Shown in pieces: positions 9,601 through 17,006 of a stretch of DNA of 31,470 nt; positions within the stretch are counted from its first letter, which is position 1; the number at the start of each line of letters is the position of its first letter. Origin of the DNA: Chrysochromulina tobinii (taxonomy: Eukaryota > Haptophyta > Prymnesiales > Chrysochromulinaceae); contig JWZX01003225.1 of assembly GCA_001275005.1 (NCBI GenBank), forward strand, positions 1-31,470, written 5' to 3'. Made by a program: the position numbers and the translations under genes. The notes under the pieces were generated by a model. That model saw only the letters and a program-made list of their open reading frames with translations. It searched no databases and was not told where the DNA came from.

Positions 9601-11583
9601 GCGAGCTCGATCGAGATCGCCATCTCGAGCCCGCCGACGCCCGCCGCAAGCCAAGGCGCGTCAGTGTCCAGCCGCACGCGTGTCGCGGCGCGCAGCCCCG
9701 CGGACGAGATCCCAGAGCGCAGCAGTGGGCCGTTGAGCGGCTCGAGCAGCGTCACATTCTCAACGGTCGACAGCCCATCCGCGCTCGCGCTGAGCACCGT
9801 GAGCGTCACCTGTGGGGAGGGGGGCGCCATGGTGAGCACGTGCATGCAGTACTGACAGGTGCACGGCGTCTGCTCCAGGCGCGTCACGTACGGTACCCAG
9901 CGGCGTGCCACTCGCGTCGATGGTCAAGTTCAACGGCCGCCCAAGGACCCAAGTCGAACTGTTGCCCAAGAGCGCCGTGATGAGCACGTTGATGGCCTGA
10001 GCGCCGTGCTCCTCGACGAGCTCATCCAGCCGCACCAGCGCACCCACGGTGGTCCAGTCGATAGCCTCGGCGAAGCTGGGCGGCGGCGGCGGCGGCGGCG
10101 GCGGCGACGGGGCCGGGGGGCACGTGTCGTTCCGTTGATCGAGCCAAGCGCTCAGCTCGTCATTCAGCCCGCCACGGAGCGGGCCCGCCGAGAAGCCCGC
10201 GAGCAGCTGCGGAAGGATGGGGTTGGCGACCGCTTCAAACAGCCCAAAGAGATGGTTGAGGGTGCTCGACAGGTTCTTCTCGAGCGTGCCTGGCAGCGTG
10301 AGCGTCGTAGTGAGCGCGCTCAGGCTCGCATTCAGCTGCAGTGCGCGCACCGACGCGTTCAGCACGGCGGCCGCGATGCACCCAGGCTCTGCGAGCGCGC
10401 CAGCGACGTCGAGCGACGCGTTGATGGCGGCGAAGATGGTCGCCAGCGCGCTCGCCTGGACCAAGCCCGCCTCTAAATGAAGCGCCTCGGTGAGCGGTGG
10501 CGCCGTGATGGGCGCACTGCCATTGAGTACGCTGCCGTCGAGCACGAAGGTGAAGTTGGCGAGGGCCTGCACGCCCAAGCTCGCCGTACCCAGAGCAAAC
10601 CCGAGCGAGTGCGCGCCGCCGGCTGCCGCATCCCCGGGCGTCAGCAGCTCAAATTGCTCCAACTGATCGAGCCCCGCCACGCGCGCGTCCAGCAGAGCGA
10701 TCTGCAGAGCGCCCAGACTCGATACATTGAGGGCGAGCACGCGAGGGAGCGCGAGCGGGCCGCTGAGATCGGCGACGCCGCTCCCGCCCGTGAGCCGCTT
10801 TGCGAGCCCATTGAGACCAAAAGGGCCGTCCGTGCCCACGACCTCGTTGAGCAGCACATCGAGCAGCTCGATGGTGGAGCTATTTCTCCATACGATCGCC
10901 TCGTGCGCCACCTGCCCCTCGGCCAGAGGAGCCGTGGGCACCTCGAGCAGCGGGCGCAGCACGTGGGTGCTCAGGTTGGAGAGCGCGTGCGTGAGCCGCT
11001 CAGACAGCGTCACCTCGAGCAGGTGCGTCAGGTTCTTCTGAAGTTCCTGCTCCAGCTGTTCCACCTGTGCGTTGATCACGGGTTGAAGGATGCGTCCAAA
11101 GGTCGGCTCGCCCGTGATAGTGATGCTGCCATCGAGCTTGACGTCGGAGGTGCCAAAGTGCACGGCGACGGGTAGCCCGTCGCCGTCGATGTCCAGCGTG
11201 AGTGTCGTGGCTACCTTGGCCGACATGGACCCCTCCGTGTTGCCGAGAGTGATGTGCATCACGCCCGGGCCCCACGACGGGTAGCCGAGCGGCATCACCT
11301 TTAGTGTCGAGCCATGGGCTGTCTGGCAGCTCAGGTACCCGAGCTCGATGTCGAACGAGAGCGCGAGCGGCGGCTGCGGTGCGGTCGACGTGGACAGCTT
11401 CGCGATCGTCAGATCGGTGCACATGAGCTCGTCGAGATGGATGTCAGCGTGCCCGACCGGTGCGGGCAGCGAGAGGTCCATGGTAACGGGCCCGATGGTG
11501 ATGCCGTGTAGGAAGCGCGCCAATGGCCCATCCGATGGGGGCAGCGCTGCGAGGGCGGCGAGCAACAGCGAAGACAGCAGCAT
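6609..11583 (-). CDS. Secreted lipid-binding-like repeat region fused to PqiA/LetA-type membrane domain
   Basis: Two exons, 11583-9892 and 9809-6609, separated by an 82-bp intron (GTACGT...CCACAG, phase 0), give 1,630 residues. The start is the first ATG, and MLLSSLLLAALAALPPSDG is a signal peptide. Residues 20-1010 form an Asn-glycosylation-rich ectodomain of amphipathic beta and helix segments. A unit recurs about every 250-280 residues: IVW near 230, IDW near 508 and IDW near 755, each followed by a leucine-rich helix and a [LI]N-x-L segment. This resembles BPI/TULIP-like lipid binders in composition, but that assignment is tentative. A proline run lies at 490-502. The first membrane span is at about 1022-1041, then a disordered Pro/Ser/Arg linker to 1170, then about eight spans. 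YFLALLVAVASLLWPFIKLA and WAMLDVFVVILLASLL (about 1519-1534) match the PqiA family (PF04403), inner-membrane partners of MCE lipid transporters in bacteria. A membrane lipid-transfer role is inferred. Confidence 0.8.
10080..10105. repeat. GGC trinucleotide run
   Basis: Eight consecutive GGC units encoding, on the minus strand, the proline run at residues 490-502 of the repeat/PqiA protein, between two of its ectodomain units. Confidence 0.8.
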
Positions 11584-11788
11584 GTGCGGAGACGCCGGGG
11601 CCACACCAACTTTTCCAAATTGACGAATCTTTTTGTGAGTGTCTTGATTGCTTGCTCCTCTGAGGGCAAGGTATTTACATAAATCCTACCATGAAGGGGG
11701 CAAAGCCAAAGTGTACACAACGCAAGGACGGCGGCATCTCGGCGCATCCGGCTCTGCGGCTAGGGCGTGCCAGCAAGAAGCCAAGAAC

Positions 11789-13342
11789 CTACTCCTTGTC
11801 ACCCGCGCGCATCGTCCTCTGCAATAGGGTCTGCAGCTCCTCGCGCTCACTCTTAGAGAGCATGCCGAAGAGGTTTCCGAGCAGCTTCTCGCGCTCGCTG
11901 CCCGGCATCTTGACGAGCAGCTCCTCGACGAGCTGGTTGCGCTCGCGTGCCGAGATCGTGCCCATCGTCTCCGAGACGAAACCGATGCGCGTCGAGCCGT
12001 CCATCGTGTCGCAGCGCCTCGTGGTGAGCTCGACGAGGTCGGAGAGCGGGATGCTGCTGAGCACGTCCGAGGTCAGCTCGATGCGCTCTCCCTTGGACAG
12101 CCCGCTCAGCAGCTCGGCCACCGCCGGCCGGCGCGTGAGCTTGGGCAGGTTGTGGAAGAGGCTCTTGGCCACGGCCGCCCGAGCCTCCGACGTGAGATGC
12201 TGGGTGACCTCGAGCGCGTGCTTCGCCTTCGCGGCGTCGTCGAGCGAGTCCGTGAGCAGCCCGAGCAGCAGCAGCCGGCGCGACTTCTCGACCTTCTCGA
12301 GTACCTTGCCCAGCACGCGCATCAGGTTGCCGACCGACTGCGCCTCGAGCGCCGTGCCGAGCAAATTGAGGCGCTCGGCCTCGGGCAAGGCGTCGAGCGT
12401 AGCCCCAAAGAGCGCTTCGCGGCTGCCCGCCTCCTCGCTGCCTGACACGACGCGCGTGACCAACACGGCGCGCGATTCGGGCGCGAGCCGGCCAGCTGCG
12501 TCGGTGAGCATCGTCATCCGCTGCTCCTCAGCCACGCGCGCGTCGACGGCGCTCACGGCGCCCGCGCCCGCGCCGCTGGATGAGCCGCCGAGCAGCACGC
12601 TCGCGTCGCGTCGCAGCTTCGCGAGCTCGCGTGCCTGCTGCGCGCAGAGCGTGCGCACACTCTTGAGCTCCTGCTCGAGGTGTACGCGCACCGCGTCGAG
12701 CAGCTGGCCGCGCTCGGCGCAGTGCACGTAGACCTGGCGTACGAGCTCGAGGAAGGTGGTGTGCCACGCCGTGTCCAGCTCCGTGTGCCGGCCGCCGCGC
12801 TCGATGGCCGTGCGAAGCTTGTCAGACAGTCCCTGAGCGTCGCCGCGTGTCGGCGGCCGCGCGTAGCCCACTGGTGGGATCGGCCGGCGCGGCGAGCGCG
12901 TCGAGTTGGGCTCCGGCAGCGGGCCGCTGCCAGCACCGCCGCCGCCGCCGCCGCCTCTGGCGCGAGGGGACAGCAGCGGCGTCTGCGGTGGTGACGGTTG
13001 CAACCACGAGTCCCATGGCTGCTGCTGCTGATGGCTGCCGACGCCACGGAGTAGCCGTGCACTCAGGGCCGCCTCGGCGTGGCTCGAGCCCGGACGGGGC
13101 AAGACTGCGGGCGGAGGGGGCGGTAGTAGCGGAGCCGGGTCCTTCGCAGCGGCCTGGGCGGCCGTGTCAGAGCGCGCCGACGCTACAAACCCACCGAAGG
13201 CCCTGAGTCCCTGCGTTTTCAGCTGCAAAGCACCGAGGCGCGCATCGGAAAAGGTGGGCTTCTTGAAGATGTGGGGTGGCTCTGCAGCGGCGGCCGGCTC
13301 GTCGTCCGAGGTCGGCGAACCCAGTGCCGGCAGAAGCGTCAT
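11789..13342 (-). CDS. Axonemal dynein light-chain-like domain protein with C-terminal helical repeats
   Basis: 517 residues from the ATG at 13342; the frame runs a little further upstream without another ATG. Residues 1-165 are disordered, with Pro, Gln and Gly runs. Residues 190-235 carry FLELVRQVYVHCAERGQLLD, which matches the hallmark F-x-E-L-x-R-Q-V-x-x-x-C-A-E-R-G-x-L-L of the p28/DNALI1 inner-arm dynein light chain family (PF10211) and of AXDND1. A coiled coil follows to about 250. From about 300 to the end there are short helical repeats of the type L-x-x-x-E-R-x-x-L-x-x-x-L-L, for example LSKGERIEL, ISARERNQL, MPGSEREKL and LSKSEREEL. True p28 is about 250 residues, so this is a larger relative. 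A flagellar role is inferred from the domain. It diverges from the borealin-like gene. Confidence 0.72.
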   Translation of the reverse strand: MTLLPALGSPTSDDEPAAAAEPPHIFKKPTFSDARLGALQLKTQGLRAFGGFVASARSDTAAQAAAKDPAPLLPPPPPAVLPRPGSSHAEAALSARLLRGVGSHQQQQPWDSWLQPSPPQTPLLSPRARGGGGGGGAGSGPLPEPNSTRSPRRPIPPVGYARPPTRGDAQGLSDKLRTAIERGGRHTELDTAWHTTFLELVRQVYVHCAERGQLLDAVRVHLEQELKSVRTLCAQQARELAKLRRDASVLLGGSSSGAGAGAVSAVDARVAEEQRMTMLTDAAGRLAPESRAVLVTRVVSGSEEAGSREALFGATLDALPEAERLNLLGTALEAQSVGNLMRVLGKVLEKVEKSRRLLLLGLLTDSLDDAAKAKHALEVTQHLTSEARAAVAKSLFHNLPKLTRRPAVAELLSGLSKGERIELTSDVLSSIPLSDLVELTTRRCDTMDGSTRIGFVSETMGTISARERNQLVEELLVKMPGSEREKLLGNLFGMLSKSEREELQTLLQRTMRAGDKE

Positions 13343-13585
13343 GTCCGCACACTGTTGGACCAAGAAAGACGTCTGAAATGCGAACGTCCACTCAACTTTG
13401 AGAACAATGCTCCCAGAGTCGCCGCGCGCGGCGAACTACTGCCCCCCACCACACACCTTTTGGCGCGTGAATTGAACCGTCACTTTGAAAAAACCAATGT
13501 GAGACGCGCCTCAGCACCGGACCTGGCTGCCGTCGCTCTCACCGCTCACCCGTCGCCCCACCGCTCGCGCAGGTTGCGCGGCTCG
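13343..13585. promoter_or_regulatory. Presumed bidirectional promoter, dynein-light-chain-like / borealin-like genes
   Basis: 243 bp between divergent ATGs with a less GC-rich centre (13385-13505). No recognised motif; the role is inferred from position. Confidence 0.4.
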
Positions 13586-14419
13586 ATGTCGACGACGACC
13601 ACCGCGTTCGTCGAGGACCTGCACCCGGCCGCCATCGCCGAGGACGAGGACGCAGCCATGGTCGGCATGGGCGGCCCTGAGACGGTGCTGCAGGAGCTCG
13701 ACATCGAGCTCGAGCAGAAGACGAAGCAGATGAACCAGCTCGTCGAGCAGCTGATCGATAACCTGGAGAGCACCGTGAGAATTGACATCCTCTTCAAGCT
13801 GCCCACCTGCATCCAAAAGATGTCGATGCGGGACTTCTGCATGGTGTACGGCGGCGACGTTGAGAAAGCCATCAAGGAGGCGACGAGCAGCCAGCTCAAG
13901 CTCATGCCGCCGCCGCCCGCGTTGCTTGCACCGAGCGGCAAGGCCAATGTCGCGCCCAAGCCCGCGCCCGCGCCCAAGCCCGTCGTCAATAATCCGCGCA
14001 AGCGCGCCACTGAGGCTGCTGCGATGCCGGGCATCTCCGCGACGCCAGGCGCACGCCAGACGCGCGCGCGCATGGGCACCGTGGCCTCCACGCCAGCGGG
14101 CGCCAGCACAGCTCGAGGTGCGGTGGCCGCGACGCCCGCTGCCGGCACCACTGCCGTGCCATACACGCCGCGCTTTGATTGCGCTCCGCGGCCGCTGCAG
14201 GAGGGCGAGCTAGCCTTCACAGCAAACGGGTCGCCCATCGCAGTGCCTGGCACGATCAAAGCCAAGGCCGGTGTAGGCCCGCGCGTCGGCGGCGTCGCGA
14301 CGATCACGCTCGGAAACGGCAATGAGCTCACGCTCGGCCTGAGCGAGCTCGAGGTGCTCAAGGCGCAGGTGGAGCGCCATCTGGCCGCCATCAAGGCGAA
14401 TGTAGGCCTCGAGCAGTGA
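13586..14419 (+). CDS. Borealin-like chromosomal passenger complex subunit
   Basis: 277 residues, one exon, from the ATG at 13586. An upstream open stretch in frame lacks an ATG and lies in the shared promoter. Residues 33-75 form a coiled coil (LDIELEQKTKQMNQLVEQLI) running into RIDILFKLPTCIQKMSMRDF, which matches the borealin N-terminal helix that bundles with survivin and INCENP. YGGDVEKAIKEAT follows. The middle is basic and Ala/Pro/Thr-rich with PRKRA at 137-141. TPRFD (194-198) and the GELAFTANGSPIAVPG segment match the conserved motif before the C-terminal domain. TITLGNGNELTLGLSELE (239-256) matches the borealin C-terminal dimerisation strand. In known systems the complex targets Aurora B to centromeres and the spindle midzone. 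Length is close to metazoan borealin (about 280). Confidence 0.83.
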   Translation: MSTTTTAFVEDLHPAAIAEDEDAAMVGMGGPETVLQELDIELEQKTKQMNQLVEQLIDNLESTVRIDILFKLPTCIQKMSMRDFCMVYGGDVEKAIKEATSSQLKLMPPPPALLAPSGKANVAPKPAPAPKPVVNNPRKRATEAAAMPGISATPGARQTRARMGTVASTPAGASTARGAVAATPAAGTTAVPYTPRFDCAPRPLQEGELAFTANGSPIAVPGTIKAKAGVGPRVGGVATITLGNGNELTLGLSELEVLKAQVERHLAAIKANVGLEQ

Positions 14420-15208
14420 GGCGACCGTCGTGGTCGCCCAGCGCGCCAGCGTTGGCGCGCGCCAACCGAGCACGGGCACGGACAAGAGGACACAGCTGCT
14501 GTCAGTGCACGCGACCGGACTGGAGAGCACAGAATCAGTGATGTGCAGGCTGGTGCCACTGGACAATCATGACCGCAACATAGTACAAAAGGGCATCGTG
14601 AACAGGTGGCGAGCAGAGTTGCGCGCGCGCCAGTGACCGCCGTGGGCCCAGTGATGAGGAAGAGTGTCGGACCATGTGGTCGAAAATACGAATATACCCC
14701 TGTCGAAAATGTTACGAAAATGGAGAGTTCGATGGTACATGGAGTCAGCGACTCGCCGTTACGCGTTAGAGGTTTCAGGTTAGTAAACCGAAAACCCCTT
14801 CCCGACGCCCCGGATGCGGAAATACGCTTAACACGGCTCGCATCGACCACCGATCGTCCGCCCAGTCGCCAAGTCCCATTCCCATTCGTATCGTAGAATA
14901 TACAGCTCTATAGCGAAGGATATGTTACACCATCTCTCGAGAGCGCGAGTCACGCAGTCAAAGGGCGTTCACCGCTCTCGAAGATCGGAAGATCGCGCGA
15001 GTAGGCATCTCCTGGGCGAGATCGCGCGGACGCCTGCGGGGCGACCCCACTGCTCTCGCCGCTCGCGCTGGACACCCAAGGCCACGACACGCGCCCCAGA
15101 TCGTCTCGATGATCGTCTCCCAAAGCACACGCCCAATGTACACGTCCCGGAACCGTCCACAGCGCACGTGGAGCCGAGTCCCCGACATTGCCAATCAAGG
15201 CCGGCGCA
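14420..15208. other. Intergenic region between convergent genes
   Basis: About 790 bp between the stops of the borealin-like (+) and LON-domain (-) genes. Composition drops in GC at 14670-14930 with scattered AT-rich words. ORFs here are short or shadows. No RNA gene or repeat is visible. Confidence 0.6.
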
Positions 15209-16165
15209 TCAGTCCACAAAGAGTGGCGTGCCGTGCTCCTCGGAAGCTTTGAGCCGTTGGACGCTGTCGACCAGAGCGCCGCGGGCGATGTACAGGCGTT
15301 CAAGCGCCGAGTCGGCCTGCAGAAGCTGTGAGCGCATCTCGTGAGCCACACGCATCGGCCCAGGGTTCAGCAGCCGCCCCACCCACAGAGCGCGTGCCGA
15401 GTAGTCGTGCACGCCGGGCAGACTGCCGAGCTCCTCGAGGAGCGCCTCGAGCTCGTCGCCAGATTTGGCAAGTCGGACCACGTCGGAGGTGCGCACGAGG
15501 TCGAGCCAGCACTCGACCAGAGGATCGAGCTCGCGCGACAAGAACTCGAGCACGCGGGACGTGTCGCCATTAAGCACCAGCTCCTGCTCGTCCAGAGCCT
15601 TCACGTCAACGGGTGTCACGCGTGCAATCAACCAGCCTTGCGCTTGTTGGTTCCGATCCTGCTCGCTGCCCTGCTGGGCCGCGCGGTCGCCTCGCTCATA
15701 GTCGGTGTCGTCGACCGCCCCGATGAAGCGGATGATGCGCTTCGCAAGCAAAGCGGCCTCCCAGGTGCCGTTCTCGAGCTGCTCCACAGAGGCGACCGAC
15801 GCTTGGATCCCGAGTGGCAGCGGCCGCTTGTTTTGCACAAGGACCATGATGGCGATGGTGTACGTCTCAATCGGCCCGCCCGCCCGCTCGGTGACCTGCA
15901 GGCGGCGCAGCAGCGCCGCGAATTCGGCGCTCACCTTGTGCATCTGCATCTTCTGCCCAGGCAGGAAGCAGCTCGGTGCCATTACAATGGCTGGGATGCT
16001 GGTGCTTGATTTTTGAGTCTCTATACGCTTCGTGAGTACGGACAGATCGAACTCGTTCATGCGTGGCGTGTCCGCTCGTCGCACGACGGTGCATATCGAT
16101 GGCTGGCTTCGTGTTGGCTGCCGCCATGCAATCGCCATTGATATCACCACCGTGGACGGCGTCAT
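15209..16165 (-). CDS. LON substrate-binding (LON-N) domain protein, organelle-targeted candidate
   Basis: 318 residues from the ATG at 16165; an alternative ATG at 16060 would remove 35 residues. The N terminus is rich in Arg, Ser and Thr and nearly free of acidic residues, like an organelle transit peptide. From residue 57, IPAIVMAPSCFLPGQKMQMH matches the LON-N opening in which a loop reading P-G-x-x-L-P-L-H is standard. ASVASVEQLENGTW (122-135) and AKRIIRFIG (141-149) correspond to the E-x-x-x-L-x-D-G-R and G-x-x-R-F strands, and GWLIARVTPVD (177-187) to the Y-x-x-A-x-V strand. The C-terminal part (ALWVGRLLNPGPMRVAHEMR, 259-278) fits the helical bundle. There is no ATPase or protease domain, so it is a stand-alone LON-N protein as found in plastids and bacteria. 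Role unknown, possibly substrate or adaptor binding. Confidence 0.72.
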   Translation of the reverse strand: MTPSTVVISMAIAWRQPTRSQPSICTVVRRADTPRMNEFDLSVLTKRIETQKSSTSIPAIVMAPSCFLPGQKMQMHKVSAEFAALLRRLQVTERAGGPIETYTIAIMVLVQNKRPLPLGIQASVASVEQLENGTWEAALLAKRIIRFIGAVDDTDYERGDRAAQQGSEQDRNQQAQGWLIARVTPVDVKALDEQELVLNGDTSRVLEFLSRELDPLVECWLDLVRTSDVVRLAKSGDELEALLEELGSLPGVHDYSARALWVGRLLNPGPMRVAHEMRSQLLQADSALERLYIARGALVDSVQRLKASEEHGTPLFVD

Positions 16166-17006
16166 ATTCGTCTTTTCGTTGCTGCGAAATACATTGATGA
16201 AAGAGAATCACGGAATCCCGCCTTTTCACTTTTCGGGCGCTCGGGTTTTTCCAGGTCCTCTCCGATCAAATGTCGGTCGTCCCGTTCTTGCATATCGCAG
16301 CATGTCGAGGATACACCGACGTCTTTCGTGACCCAAACAACATTTGGTTACAATTGTATTTTCCAAAATAATTTTCCTCTTGAAATTTTTAAAGCAAATC
16401 GAGATTGTCCTCCGGGAACCTCCGCGTACCCACTAGGCCTAGCCAGCTGTGTGACGAGCCGGGGTACCCGCCGGAGCCGTCGCACTCGCTCCCCGGAGGC
16501 ATGGCCGTGCACGGTTTTGCACGGTAATAGCTCAACGAAATAAACAAGGCGTGACTGTATCTGATGCGATACCAAGCGCAGGCGGCGAGGCCGCCGGCGG
16601 CGCACTCCGCTCTGGCATACACAACGCAAAGGCGCACGCCGCACGGAACCCACGGTGTGGGGGTGCAAGGTGCAACGCTACACGCTCGAAGCGCTGGACA
16701 GGTACCGGTGCATGCGAGAAGACGGCATATGCGAGAAGACGTATGTACAAGTATGAACGGCGCATGCGATAAGACGGCACCCTCACGGGGGCAATGCGTA
16801 CGCAGATCGACGGAGAACGAGCAGCGATATGCGCACAAATATCAATGGAGGCAGAATGGCGCCAGGCGGAGGCGAGCGCAGAGGCGGCTACAGAGTGCAC
16901 CCGGCGGCGGGCCCTTCATGGAGGCTGACAAGTGCCTCGAGGAAGCGATGGTGGTGGTGGCGACTGAGAAGGCAGACGAGCACCGCCTCGTGTGCCGACC
17001 TGCCGA
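16166..17006. other. Intergenic region, tandem minus-strand genes
   Basis: About 840 bp between the LON-domain start and the polycystin stop. An AT-rich patch lies at 16325-16400. Several 70-150-codon ORFs on both strands overlap each other and have Arg/Cys-rich shadow composition. I see no supported gene, although a small exon or RNA cannot be excluded. Confidence 0.5.

Noticed and set aside
9312-11175. Long plus-strand ORFs opposite the PqiA fusion
   Set aside because: Arg/Gln/His-rich composition and continuous overlap with a motif-bearing minus-strand gene.
6609-11604. Reading the PqiA fusion as two separate genes
   Set aside because: The downstream ORF would start with a Cys-rich nonsense leader and no signal peptide; a phase-0 82-bp GT-AG intron joins them cleanly.
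13546-14850. 434-codon minus-strand ORF
   Set aside because: Antisense to the borealin-like gene, Ser/Thr/Cys-rich, with no domain signal.
16166-17006. Small genes in the gap before the polycystin gene
   Set aside because: Overlapping ORFs on both strands with shadow composition; none has a leader, domain or splice support.
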